IMG/VR virus record: IMGVR_UViG_3300039098_000071
Location: 1-64,000 of that record
Reading direction: 5' to 3' (one strand)
From: a virus
DNA length: 64,000 bases
Shown: positions 16,734 to 25,021 of the stretch, one piece after another
How the letters are laid out: each line of letters begins with the position of its first letter
How positions within the stretch are numbered: position 1 is the first letter of the stretch
Made by a program: the position numbers and the translations under genes
Notes under the pieces: model-generated
Seen by the model: only the letters and a program-made list of their open reading frames with translations
Told to the model about the DNA's origin: nothing
The model's database searches: none

Positions 16734-18125
16734 TCATGCATAACTCTCTTCCGGCATCTGCTCCGGAAACCCTGCCCTGCGTCGGAGTTCTGCCTGTGTG
16801 ATGTCTCCGTTCAATCGCATCTCGATCAGATCGCGTGATGATATGTCTGGAGTGAAAAGCGGTTCTGCAAACAGCGTGACTGTCTCGGACTTGATGCCGA
16901 TTTGTTCTAGCCACGGCAAGATGATCTCTGCTTCCATCGTTGCAAAGAATGTATCTCGCATTGAGGACACGAGATCATAATCATTTTTAGATACGGTTGA
17001 TCCTGAGTTGGTCCATGCATTCCCAACATCACCACCCGTTACATCGGACTGTAAGAGCCCTCGGTTGATCTCTTTGATGAGAGCATCTCGGTATTTTACA
17101 ATGTCGATCGTGCCACCGGGTGTCAGCATCTTAACGTCATCGCCCGCGGTTATTATGTCTTCGGTTGACTTGATTTTTTGGATCGCTGCGGTGTTGGCTT
17201 CTTGCACGGTCGTTGCCTGTGTATGCGTGATCTCACCTGCGGCGAGTGCACGAGACAATTCTCGCATGTCGATATGTAGCCTGCCGAGTCCGTGACGTTT
17301 TATATATTCGTTGTAATAATAAGTTGCATTCAGTAGAGATTTGAGTGGCGCCTCGATGTACGGAACCATGCTATCTCCATACATACCGAAGGTTGACCTG
17401 CCTTTTATATCCGTGAAATAATTGTATTTCGACCACATCCGGAACAGCGCAACATCATCACGCTCATAAACGATCTGCCCAGAGTTCCCCTCATCATGAA
17501 CGATCTTCGTGATATCACCGTGCGCCAAAACCTGCGTATCAATCGTACCAGGTGTTTCTTTTTCTGTCAACAACGAAATATAATCCATCGGCTGGACCAC
17601 CGGCTTGGTCAAATCATCATCCGTATCTTTTACGATCACTACTGCCGTGCCCATTTCGCACAATGTTCTGGCTACATCCTGTGACAGCGCAGAGAAATCA
17701 AGATCGGTCATCAGTGCGTCAATCTCAGACTGATCACTTTCATCACCGACTAAGCGCATCCCGTCTGTTAATTTCAGTGATAACGAAATGAATGCTCTGG
17801 AGACCTGCGCAGACATGCCTGATCTGGCGATCGCATAATATTTTGAGAATGTGTTCTCCGTGTCGACAACAAACTTTCCATAATACTCTGTTCCGGCGAC
17901 CTCGGTATCCCGCGTGGTAGGAATGCCGCTGATCGCAGCAGCAAGCATAGCGACCGAGTCATTCCGTGGTACGATCGCATGTTTCTGCGTGTACCGAGAG
18001 ACCTGTGTCCTCGTGATACCCTTTCCCACTGCCGTTGCAATCATAGCAGGAGGTGTGGATTCACGGTACATCGCCATGACTGAGCCGCCGACACCGAGTC
18101 GGTCAATATTGGATTGCCGGGTCAT
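16734..18125 (-). CDS. Portal protein
   Basis: 463 residues. Phage portal pattern: long alpha-helical stretches, P-M-D-Y-I-S-L-L region, crown/stem segments around V-P-Y-I-E-A-P-L-K-S-L-L-N-A-T-Y-Y-Y-N and a C-terminal L-R-R-R-A-G-F-P-E-Q-M-P-E-E, typical for portals. The dodecameric portal is the DNA entry ring and docks the terminase. ATGA overlap with the upstream tube-like gene. Confidence 0.88.
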   Translation of the reverse strand: MTRQSNIDRLGVGGSVMAMYRESTPPAMIATAVGKGITRTQVSRYTQKHAIVPRNDSVAMLAAAISGIPTTRDTEVAGTEYYGKFVVDTENTFSKYYAIARSGMSAQVSRAFISLSLKLTDGMRLVGDESDQSEIDALMTDLDFSALSQDVARTLCEMGTAVVIVKDTDDDLTKPVVQPMDYISLLTEKETPGTIDTQVLAHGDITKIVHDEGNSGQIVYERDDVALFRMWSKYNYFTDIKGRSTFGMYGDSMVPYIEAPLKSLLNATYYYNEYIKRHGLGRLHIDMRELSRALAAGEITHTQATTVQEANTAAIQKIKSTEDIITAGDDVKMLTPGGTIDIVKYRDALIKEINRGLLQSDVTGGDVGNAWTNSGSTVSKNDYDLVSSMRDTFFATMEAEIILPWLEQIGIKSETVTLFAEPLFTPDISSRDLIEMRLNGDITQAELRRRAGFPEQMPEESYA

Positions 18126-18535
18126 GACTGCTCCTTATGCGCGCCGCTCAAAAATTCAAACGTGACGTCCGCATTTGGATTAATCACATTAAAAAAGAGA
18201 TCACATGACACGAGCTCCTCGGATTCGCTTTTGGGTATGGTGGTCAAGTTGGTGAAAAAACAGTTTCTACATGTGATTTTGCCAAATCCGGTTTCATCGG
18301 TTCGGACTCGTCCAGTCACTGTAAACATATTTGCTTCGTCGGGTGGTATCCGTGCGTCTTGTAACACACGTATCAACTTGGCAGTGAACAGTGCGTATGA
18401 AATGTGTCCATCAAAATATCTCCGGAATGGTGGAAACCGCGCACCGTCAACAATACCAAATGTGGCATCAAACATGGTCGGTGATGCAGTATCACCAATC
18501 ACAAGAACCCCGTCATCACATTGATACTGCGTCAT
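18122..18535 (-). CDS. Tail-tube-like paralogue next to the portal
   Basis: 137 residues. The C-terminal half shares a pattern with the tail tube protein at 2298-2789: M-F-T-V-T-G-R-V, N-C-F-F-T, then S-C-D-L-F-F-N-V and A-D-V-T-F-E-F-L-S-G-A (Cys92 and Cys111). Overlaps the portal start (ATGA) and the adaptor gene stop. Probably a tube-fold protein recruited to the neck or capsid; the role is inferred. Confidence 0.65.
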   Translation of the reverse strand: MTQYQCDDGVLVIGDTASPTMFDATFGIVDGARFPPFRRYFDGHISYALFTAKLIRVLQDARIPPDEANMFTVTGRVRTDETGFGKITCRNCFFTNLTTIPKSESEELVSCDLFFNVINPNADVTFEFLSGAHKEQS

Positions 18536-18939
18536 GACTGCTCCTCATATTCCCCGATCCTGCGCCCGGTCGATCCCACCACGGATATACCGAGCGGTGT
18601 ATTGTACTTCTTTCCGTGTAATGCAAGATACTGCCCTATCCACTTGTTGGCAGTACTAAAATAGTAATCAGGCTGCGATTCGTTCCCGTCCGACCGCTGG
18701 AATCCGTCAACCTTGTAATTTGATCTTGGATCGAGTTCGCCCGGCGCAGAAGCAATCAGAGCACAGGCGAGATTGTTTACGGCATATGACAGCGTGTTAT
18801 TGCTTGCCGGAGTAGTAAGACCGTTCGCAAGCAAGATATCATCAACCAATCCCCTCGCAACAATTAGCTGCCGATCTACCAACGCGGTATTACTCGACTG
18901 ACATAAATCAATTATCTCTTGTGCTGATCCGAGAGCCAT
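18532..18939 (-). CDS. Head-tail adaptor-type protein
   Basis: 135 residues, mainly helical N-terminal half (A-Q-E-I-I-D-L-C) that resembles phage gp6/Ad1-type adaptors which dock under the portal, followed by a Tyr-rich segment (P-D-Y-Y-F-S-T-A-N-K-W-I-G-Q-Y). First gene of a minus-strand transcription unit with its own TATA box. Context-based. Confidence 0.5.
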   Translation of the reverse strand: MALGSAQEIIDLCQSSNTALVDRQLIVARGLVDDILLANGLTTPASNNTLSYAVNNLACALIASAPGELDPRSNYKVDGFQRSDGNESQPDYYFSTANKWIGQYLALHGKKYNTPLGISVVGSTGRRIGEYEEQS

Positions 18940-18963
18940 CCAGACGTTATTTATTCGTGCTGG

Positions 18964-18971
18964 TATAAAAA
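18964..18971 (-). promoter_or_regulatory. TATA box before the adaptor-portal operon
   Basis: Plus-strand TATAAAAA (minus TTTTTATA) lies 25-32 bases before ATG 18939. Confidence 0.6.
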
Positions 18972-18989
18972 TGATGCGGCGATATGATT

Positions 18990-19409
18990 CTATTCATCCC
19001 ATGTGATCACCAGGTTCGCAGGATCACACAACCTGAATACAAAATCGCACACAACACTTTGATCACCAACATGAAATCGTTTTATGGCTCTCATGCTCTT
19101 TCCACCCACGAGATAACATTCTTTACAACACGCCTGTATTGTAACATCATCACGGAGTATATGCCCACTGAGTATGAAAGATGGCTTTTCGGGGGGCGTA
19201 TCTGATACGGATACACTGCGACACAAAAGAGACGCAACTGCGGCGGTGACATTGATACACGACACACGACCAGATACCCATGACACCGGCTTATGCAAAG
19301 CAGACGGAACACTCGTGCGCACGCATATATCAAACGTTGCATTACTATCAATACCATCGATGATTAATGATCCATCGATCGCGGCAATGTGGGTCTCAAC
19401 AGTCATCAT
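18990..19409 (-). CDS. Second tail-tube-like paralogue
   Basis: 139 residues. Shares S-F-I-L-S-G-H-I-L, K-E-C-Y-L-V-G-G, V-V-C-D-F-V-F and L-V-I-T-W-D (Cys98 and Cys121) with the tail tube protein and the protein at 18122-18535. It has additional Cys residues. Upstream of the adaptor-portal unit; end of the preceding operon. Role unknown. Confidence 0.6.
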   Translation of the reverse strand: MMTVETHIAAIDGSLIIDGIDSNATFDICVRTSVPSALHKPVSWVSGRVSCINVTAAVASLLCRSVSVSDTPPEKPSFILSGHILRDDVTIQACCKECYLVGGKSMRAIKRFHVGDQSVVCDFVFRLCDPANLVITWDE

Positions 19410-19813
19410 GCCATCTCCGATATTTCCCGTTTGATCCGGTCGAGCAACGCATGAACATCATCCTCCAAATATTCATCTACAATGTCGAGCAAGAGATCGT
19501 TGATGATCCGGATGTCTTCTGCCACCGAACGATGCGCGGAATCATGCACGGACGCCGACGTCCATATCGTCTGTGTAACCCCAGCATATTTCAGGCGGTA
19601 TTTGGCAATGGAGATGGGCTCGTACTCCGGCCAGTCCAATTTCTTTTTAAGATCACATTCAAGCGTTCGTTTTTGCTTCAACTTGCGATCATTATAACAC
19701 CGGGCAAGGTCATACGTATCAAAAACGTGTGGCTTGCGTTTGGATCCACACAGTATACTTGTGCCGTAGAGTACGGAGTACCACCCGTCCTGTCGGTTAG
19801 TGTCCGTGTTCAT
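19406..19813 (-). CDS. Hypothetical protein
   Basis: 135 residues from ATG 19811-19813, which overlaps the preceding stop. Charged and Tyr-rich N-terminal half (L-A-R-C-Y-N-D-R-K-L-K-Q-K-R) and an acidic helical C-terminal half. Not recognised. Coupled by an ATGA overlap to the tube-like gene downstream. Confidence 0.6.
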   Translation of the reverse strand: MNTDTNRQDGWYSVLYGTSILCGSKRKPHVFDTYDLARCYNDRKLKQKRTLECDLKKKLDWPEYEPISIAKYRLKYAGVTQTIWTSASVHDSAHRSVAEDIRIINDLLLDIVDEYLEDDVHALLDRIKREISEMA

Positions 19814-20118
19814 TGCTTCACCCAGTTTTCCGAACCACATAGTGGGCATTTCCCACCGTCGCGGCACGCGTCAAATTTCACAACCGCCATGACTGCGTAA
19901 GAAGCTTGAAACTCAGTCATACCATGGCGTGGGTCTGCTTCATCTATGAGGTCTGCAAACAACGGCGACGCCTGCATAAGTTGGTCGGCAGGAAATGCCT
20001 GGTACACGTCGATCGCGCTGAAATCAAGCTCATCCACGTGCTTTTTCATCAACTCGATGAGGTGATTCACTTCGTGTGACTCTTCGCACGCCTTGATCAT
20101 CGCGTCGTACATGATCAT
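19810..20118 (-). CDS. Hypothetical protein with C-terminal zinc-knuckle tail
   Basis: 102 residues. Acidic helical body and a C-terminal tail C-R-D-G-G-K-C-P-L-C-G-S-E-N-W-V-K-Q, which could bind one metal. The same tail ends the upstream protein (C-P-L-C-G-S-K-N-W-V-K-R). Start chosen at the ATGA overlapping the upstream stop. Confidence 0.6.
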   Translation of the reverse strand: MIMYDAMIKACEESHEVNHLIELMKKHVDELDFSAIDVYQAFPADQLMQASPLFADLIDEADPRHGMTEFQASYAVMAVVKFDACRDGGKCPLCGSENWVKQ

Positions 20119-20300
20119 CGCTTCACCCAGTTCTTTGAGCCGCATAATGGACATCTGCCGCTCCCGCGATGAGCAAGCATCCAGTACGCCACACCAGGCA
20201 AGATCGCAAAGCACAGCAGTATGAACGTTATGATGAGACTGGCGCCCTTCGTTGGCGTCACGTACTGATCACAGTTTCCGCAAAATTTCTGTTTTGTCAT
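20115..20300 (-). CDS. Zinc-ribbon membrane protein
   Basis: 61 residues: C-G-N-C at the N terminus, one hydrophobic helix (L-I-I-T-F-I-L-L-C-F-A-I-L), then C-P-L-C-G-S-K-N-W-V-K-R, so the two Cys pairs can form one zinc ribbon across the membrane helix. ATG 20298-20300 overlaps the stop of the gene upstream. Confidence 0.65.
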   Translation of the reverse strand: MTKQKFCGNCDQYVTPTKGASLIITFILLCFAILPGVAYWMLAHRGSGRCPLCGSKNWVKR

Positions 20301-20509
20301 TTGATCCTCCCACCGAGTCGGATTGCATACATCCCAAACCCGATCAGAACAACGGCAGCAGCCGCACCAGCCGACACAAGGCACACAAAGCACAGCTCGG
20401 TGAATGTTGTTACAGACGGATTCGTTGATAAGAATGCCAGTGCATACCGCAACTCCATCACAGCGGCAATGATAAGTACGACCGGTGCCACATAGCGCAT
20501 TCCTTTCAT
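20297..20509 (-). CDS. Small two-helix membrane protein
   Basis: 70 residues with two hydrophobic segments (V-A-P-V-V-L-I-I-A-A-V and V-S-A-G-A-A-A-A-V-V-L-I-G). Starts at ATG 20507-20509 overlapping the upstream stop. Function unknown. Confidence 0.6.
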   Translation of the reverse strand: MKGMRYVAPVVLIIAAVMELRYALAFLSTNPSVTTFTELCFVCLVSAGAAAAVVLIGFGMYAIRLGGRIK

Positions 20510-21066
20510 TCGAGCACCCGTCCACGTCGATCGTGGTATGGACAATCAGCACACCCTATCTCTACTGCACGTGTGCGCTCGCCACATACGACATCGCGCC
20601 ACATCGCGCCACGTTGTCGGTGCACTTGCTTGTTGGTGTCTTCGAGCATGGAACGTGACTTGTAGTGTTCGACCGACGGCAAAGCACAACGACACCTTGC
20701 CGGTATGCGCTGATCGAATAACAGATCATGTTTGCGCTGCGACTTAAGCAGCCTGCCCAATGCTATGATCTCGCCGCGTGTCTGATTGAATACGTCGTTC
20801 CTGCTGCACACAGCAACACATGAGAACCCATATTCTGCCAGCCGATGCTTCATGAATGCTCCGATTGATTCACCGTCTGCCATCTCGCCGCGTGCAATCA
20901 CACGTGCTGCATTGTGTGTGCAACGAGACAATTCGGCTGTATCAATCGGATCAACCGACGCTATTGTCACCGCGCGCGGTAACGGTGACGACGGAAGCAG
21001 CAGCGAGATGTATACACGGTCACACGTTTTGCTGAGTGCTTTATGAAGCTGTTTAACTGTTGTCAT
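20506..21066 (-). CDS. Paralogue A of a tandem pair, with Cys-rich extension
   Basis: 186 residues from the ATG behind AAGGAGGAAACAAG. Residues 1-115 match the neighbouring gene at 21053-21415: P-L-P-R-A-V-T-I-A-S-V-D-P-I-D, then F-S-C-V-A-V-C-S-R-N-D-V-F and L-G-R-L-L. This copy has a C-terminal extension with several Cys and His residues (C-R-C-A-L-P, E-I-G-C-A-D-C-P-Y-H). Family not recognised. Confidence 0.65.
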   Translation of the reverse strand: MTTVKQLHKALSKTCDRVYISLLLPSSPLPRAVTIASVDPIDTAELSRCTHNAARVIARGEMADGESIGAFMKHRLAEYGFSCVAVCSRNDVFNQTRGEIIALGRLLKSQRKHDLLFDQRIPARCRCALPSVEHYKSRSMLEDTNKQVHRQRGAMWRDVVCGERTRAVEIGCADCPYHDRRGRVLE

Positions 21067-21415
21067 TTCTTGTTTCCTCCTTGTTATGTGACCCAAGCAG
21101 CCGCTCGAGTGCTATGATCTGGTCACGTGTCCGATCAAATTCGTCGTCCCTACTACACACAGCAACACCAATGAATCCACGCTCTGCCAACTGTTGCGTC
21201 ACGAATGCATCGACGGATTCCCCTGCTGGGATATCCCCATGGACAATCGAACTCACCGCATGCCACATGCAAACAGATAGTTCGTCGAGATCGATTGGAT
21301 CAACTGATGCAATGGTCACCGCGCGCGGTAATGGCGGTGAGTAGAGTGCAAATGACACGTACACATCGTCACAGATTCCAGCAAACTCTTTGCTGAGTTG
21401 TTTAACGGTTTTCAT
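21053..21415 (-). CDS. Paralogue B of a tandem pair
   Basis: 120 residues with a GGAGGAAA ribosome site before ATG 21413-21415. Close relative of the downstream gene over its whole length. It lacks the Cys-rich extension. The two arose by tandem duplication. Function unknown. Confidence 0.65.
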   Translation of the reverse strand: MKTVKQLSKEFAGICDDVYVSFALYSPPLPRAVTIASVDPIDLDELSVCMWHAVSSIVHGDIPAGESVDAFVTQQLAERGFIGVAVCSRDDEFDRTRDQIIALERLLGSHNKEETRNDNS

Positions 21416-21435
21416 TTCTTGGTTTCCTCCATAAC

Positions 21436-21621
21436 TTATCCCACGTATGTTCTACAGATATGCGCATCATCCAGTTCATCCATTCGTAACTCGGTCGAAT
21501 CTCGGTCGTTGCGCATCAGTCTGATCAGGATGTCGTCGTACGTCTCACCTTTGATACCATGTGTCCGGAGCTGGTTTCTGACACCCTTCGTTACAGATAT
21601 AGTTGTTAATTCAGTGTCCAT
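21436..21621 (-). CDS. Antitoxin-like small protein (VapB/RHH type)
   Basis: 61 residues from ATG 21619-21621, which fits a TATA-like TTTAAGTA at 21645-21652; a start at 21642 is too near that box. The pattern T-T-I-S-V-T-K-G-V-R-N-Q-L and G-E-T-Y-D-D-I-L-I-R-L-M is typical of archaeal VapB-like antitoxins. No toxin is adjacent. May be a regulator. Confidence 0.65.
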   Translation of the reverse strand: MDTELTTISVTKGVRNQLRTHGIKGETYDDILIRLMRNDRDSTELRMDELDDAHICRTYVG

Positions 21622-21657
21622 TATATCGTTATACGCATTCATAGTACTTAAATGCTG

Positions 21658-22077
21658 TCATGAATCGGTGTGCTGTCTATCACACGCTTGCTCCGGAAGC
21701 GACAATGTCCATGTAGCCGGCTTATCGTCGGACTTCATGAGGATTCCGTACTTCCGCCTGATCTGCGCAAGCTTCTGATGCGTGATCGAAGACACCGAGT
21801 CCTTCGCGACCTCCACACACGTGAACGACCAGCGGTCCTGTGCGATACAGAAATCATAGATCTCTTGAATTATGTCTGCATGCCGATAGTGCCGGTACAA
21901 TCGCAATGGGTCATCATACAGTTCGCCATAGTACTCGATCGCCTCTTCACGCCCCATGCGCTTTGCTTGCGGGGAGGACAGCAGCATGCTCACGTATTTG
22001 CACTTCTCGCTACACAGACGAGCAGACGGGTGTTGTGGAGGAAAGAACCCCCCACATATCCGGCAGGGAATGTTCAC
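21658..22077 (-). CDS. Zinc-finger/wHTH protein, copy 1 of a three-member family
   Basis: 139 residues. A GTG start (22075-22077) with GAGGT upstream is preferred. N-terminal C-R-I-C-G ... L-C-S-E-K-C zinc finger, then the family motif G-R-E-E-A-I-E-Y-Y-G-E-L-Y-D-D-P-L-R-L, then an I-Y-D-F-C-I helix and a probable winged helix with K-L-A-Q-I-R-R-K-Y-G. Related copies lie at 51641-52090 and 52373-52822. Likely DNA-binding; unknown family. Confidence 0.7.
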   Translation of the reverse strand: MNIPCRICGGFFPPQHPSARLCSEKCKYVSMLLSSPQAKRMGREEAIEYYGELYDDPLRLYRHYRHADIIQEIYDFCIAQDRWSFTCVEVAKDSVSSITHQKLAQIRRKYGILMKSDDKPATWTLSLPEQACDRQHTDS

Positions 22078-22078
22078 T

Positions 22079-22363
22079 TTATACCTCACAATAAGAAGGT
22101 CCAAATGCTTTAAACGTCTTTATTATACGCATCCGTACACCAAACACCCGCACCATGCCAGTTGTCCGATCCGCAACAACACAGCCCTTTGGCGGCGATC
22201 CTTCGAGCACATGAGTTTCCACCCTGTATTTCGAGTCGTCATACGACATCAATTCTGATGACAGCCATTCCCGAGGACACGAACCACATCCATAACGGTC
22301 CTCAGCATACTGCTTTGCTTTGTTAACGCATTCTACAAATAGCGTCTCTCTTGTTTGTTTCAT
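22079..22363 (-). CDS. Hypothetical protein
   Basis: 94 residues with C-G-S-C-P-R near residue 26 and a central strand region (V-V-A-D-R-T-T-G-M-V-R-V-F). Not recognised. Sits between the MCM gene and the zinc-finger/wHTH gene. Confidence 0.6.
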   Translation of the reverse strand: MKQTRETLFVECVNKAKQYAEDRYGCGSCPREWLSSELMSYDDSKYRVETHVLEGSPPKGCVVADRTTGMVRVFGVRMRIIKTFKAFGPSYCEV

Positions 22364-22375
22364 GAATATACCTCA

Positions 22376-24535
22376 CTAATTGGGATTCTGTCTGTAATGT
22401 TCAACCGTGCTTTCCACAAGTCCTGCAGGTGCACCCATGTCTTCCAGCTTTGCAGTGATCATCGCGAAGCCTGGCGCGCGCATGTAGTAGCGCGGTATGC
22501 CTTCGTACTCTTTCATCTCGGTGTGGACCAACTTCTTGATCGTCTCGATCGTCCACTCTGCGGGGGGTGCATATTTTGCAGTCGGTGCATGGCTCAACTC
22601 GGACACGTCAACCCACTCACATGTTTTACTCCACAGTTCCCGCACAAAATCAAAATCCATATCTGTAAGCACCGAACGTCCATTGATCTGTGCGGACAAC
22701 TCGAGAAGCAGAGTAATGTCTTGTCCCACTCGGTTACTATGGATAGTATCATGCTTGCGCAGTTCATTAACAAAATCAAGTATTCTGTCGCTGTCGTTTT
22801 CCCGATTGACCTGTATCTTGCTACACACTGTGAAATAATCATGGATCGCTGGGTTATATAACAATTTCGATAACACGATGTCACTGATCTTCGTATCATG
22901 TGCATCGAGATGATGTTTATCAAGTTGCCGAGATCTATTCCGAATGAAAAATAAGATCATCCACCGATCCACATCAGGGTATGGCTGTCCGGTATGCCAG
23001 TCCAGCCCCCGATCGTGCCACTCATTGATCATTGCTCCATGCGCGTTCTCTTCTGAGAAGGGTGTGTGCACACCGTCGTCATGATCACGAATCCAGGCGA
23101 ACTCGAATCGTTTTTGTTCATTGGTCACCTGTGGTAATGGATTAGATGTGCCGATAACACAAGCACTCTTCAACAACGATGTCCTATTCCCTGCCACCTC
23201 CTTACTGATCATAGAACTACGCAACACCGAACGCAACAATGGCATCATTTTCGATGCTTGCATGTATACCTCATCGATCACAACCATGTTATACCGCGAT
23301 AGCAGCCCTGCCTCGGGCACGGTAACCGTCGAATCATTTACCTTTAGCTGCGCAGTGGAACCATACAATCCGGGTCCTGACAATGATATAGCCTCCTGTA
23401 TCTTAAATTGCTGGGTTATAGACGCCAAACAAAATCGGGGGGTGCTTGTCTTGCCTACTCCGGGTTCTCCGATTGCCAGCACGTTAGCAGACGTGTATCC
23501 CTGCAAGTTCGCAAGATATGAAAGCAATATCGCTGCTTTATACCAATCCATCCCGTGTATGTGCTTGCCGAGCCGATCATCATGTTGTGCGTCAATCTTG
23601 GATATGAGTTGCCACACAACATGTTCACCTGGCGACAATTCGATGGAGGATGGATTCGGCATGACATCATCAACAGAGATCATAAACAGATGATACCCTG
23701 ATCGAGTGTTGCGCAAGAACACAGCAGCATTGAATTCCCCAGACGGAACCGGCACCAATGAAATGATTGGAAGATCGTTAAAGTCGTCTGTGATAACTTG
23801 TGATACATACCCCGCGCATGACAGATCTTTCGAGGGGGACCGAGTCATCTTACGTCCACACTCTTCGTGATCACACAAAAGGTCCTTGCGCTCAAAAGAG
23901 GACATCATCGAGTTCCCGCACACACACGAGTAGTGATATGCAAGCGGAATCGCAATCCTGGGGTTTCCACCAACGTGATTGAGTTTTATTATCTGGATGC
24001 GCTCAAGTTCGGTGTAGTCAAGAGACCGCACACACTGATTGAGATGTGATGAGAAGCCATATACCGTATATGGATTTTTCCGGAGTGTGTCCATGGTATT
24101 TGTGTAATCAAACACCATATCAACAGGGATGTCTCCGTTAACTTCAACACATCGTTTGTATTCCGCAAACTCATGCCGTTTCTGAATGTTGTCACCGATG
24201 CGTCGGACACATTCCATAAAGAACCAGTCTGTAAAAAACCCGTCATGGTCTACAACATCACATTTTCTCAATTGTGACCGCATCACATTTTTCGATTGCG
24301 CAGTGTAATCGGCGCCATTGAAGACGTCGTCGCAGTGTGGGGTTCGTCCGTAATTGAGATAATGCGGTCGTAACAACTCAAATGTTTTTGTGTACCTTCG
24401 CCGCTGTTCGCCTTTGCTTCGTAGGATGTCCTTTGTAACATCTAAAAAACGTTTTTCATTTCCCTCAAAATATTTCGCATATTTGACATAATGGGCTTCT
24501 TGTTCGCGCAGAGCATCTGGGGACAGCATCGACAT
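22376..24535 (-). CDS. mcm: MCM-like replicative helicase
   Basis: 719 residues, the size of archaeal MCM. An N-terminal helical/OB region contains a zinc-binding C-V-C-G ... C-D-H-E-E-C-G. The AAA+ part holds Walker A G-E-P-G-V-G-K-T-S (about residue 360) and Walker B M-V-V-I-D-E-V-Y-M, with the G-T-S-N-P-L-P sensor-1 strand. It unwinds DNA at replication forks. Divergent from host MCMs in the loops. Directly downstream of an RHH gene and close to the inverted-repeat origin candidate, suggesting origin-linked replication. Confidence 0.85.
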   Translation of the reverse strand: MSMLSPDALREQEAHYVKYAKYFEGNEKRFLDVTKDILRSKGEQRRRYTKTFELLRPHYLNYGRTPHCDDVFNGADYTAQSKNVMRSQLRKCDVVDHDGFFTDWFFMECVRRIGDNIQKRHEFAEYKRCVEVNGDIPVDMVFDYTNTMDTLRKNPYTVYGFSSHLNQCVRSLDYTELERIQIIKLNHVGGNPRIAIPLAYHYSCVCGNSMMSSFERKDLLCDHEECGRKMTRSPSKDLSCAGYVSQVITDDFNDLPIISLVPVPSGEFNAAVFLRNTRSGYHLFMISVDDVMPNPSSIELSPGEHVVWQLISKIDAQHDDRLGKHIHGMDWYKAAILLSYLANLQGYTSANVLAIGEPGVGKTSTPRFCLASITQQFKIQEAISLSGPGLYGSTAQLKVNDSTVTVPEAGLLSRYNMVVIDEVYMQASKMMPLLRSVLRSSMISKEVAGNRTSLLKSACVIGTSNPLPQVTNEQKRFEFAWIRDHDDGVHTPFSEENAHGAMINEWHDRGLDWHTGQPYPDVDRWMILFFIRNRSRQLDKHHLDAHDTKISDIVLSKLLYNPAIHDYFTVCSKIQVNRENDSDRILDFVNELRKHDTIHSNRVGQDITLLLELSAQINGRSVLTDMDFDFVRELWSKTCEWVDVSELSHAPTAKYAPPAEWTIETIKKLVHTEMKEYEGIPRYYMRAPGFAMITAKLEDMGAPAGLVESTVEHYRQNPN

Positions 24536-24541
24536 GCTCCA

Positions 24542-24688
24542 TCACGCATCGGCGGTTATCAACAATGTTCTAATCGCGGTTCTGATTAAGTCACTGCGAT
24601 TGAGGTATGCGCCGCTCGACACCAACTTCTCGATCTTTTCTCCGTCGTCTGCGGAGAGTTGACAGGATACATAGACAACTGATCTCAT
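24542..24688 (-). CDS. Ribbon-helix-helix regulator upstream of MCM
   Basis: 48 residues: R-S-V-V-Y-V-S-C-Q-L-S as the DNA-contacting strand, then G-E-K-I-E-K-L-V and R-S-D-L-I-R-T-A-I-R helices, a CopG/MetJ-type fold. A TATA box sits 23-32 bases upstream. The MCM gene follows after 6 bases, so this may control replication genes. Confidence 0.8.
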   Translation of the reverse strand: MRSVVYVSCQLSADDGEKIEKLVSSGAYLNRSDLIRTAIRTLLITADA

Positions 24689-24710
24689 ATATTACACTCA
24701 CACGCTATGC

Positions 24711-24720
24711 TATATATATG
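24711..24720 (-). promoter_or_regulatory. TATA box for the RHH-MCM operon
   Basis: TATATATATG on the plus strand (minus CATATATATA), 23-32 bases before the RHH start at 24688. Confidence 0.6.
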
Positions 24721-24779
24721 TTTCGTGTGGTTGTGTTGGCGTATTCGAGTATTTATATATTAACATCCTCTGTAGTTGT

Positions 24780-24845
24780 GCATACTACATACATACATAC
24801 ATTACACACAAATACCATTTATACATTCATTCATTCATTCATACC
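24780..24845. repeat. Short tandem repeats beside the origin candidate
   Basis: CATA-type repeats (about 24785-24800) and CATT-type repeats (about 24824-24842). Low-complexity AT-rich DNA next to the inverted repeat; it could be a DNA unwinding element. Confidence 0.6.
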
Positions 24846-24869
24846 TCAAATACTGTGTACAGAAAATAT

Positions 24870-24956
24870 TTTGTGTTAATTGTGTTAAAAGTTAGCTACT
24901 GCTATCGATTTGCTTGTGTTAATTTTGTGTTAATTTTGTGTTAATTTTGTGTTAAT
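24870..24956 (+). repeat. Left arm of the 87-bp inverted repeat
   Basis: Contains GTGTTAATTTT iterons at an 11-base period (one helical turn) over about 24917-24956, and two spaced GTGTTAA boxes at 24873-24888. Confidence 0.95.
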
Positions 24957-25021
24957 AGCAAAAATAGTGTTAAACGTAATACTCATTTCATGGGGGCACA
25001 CATTTTAACACTCTGCGCAGA

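Noticed and set aside
24785-24842. Tandem CATA/CATT repeats as a gene or array
   Set aside because: Simple low-complexity sequence without open frame or conserved spacers.
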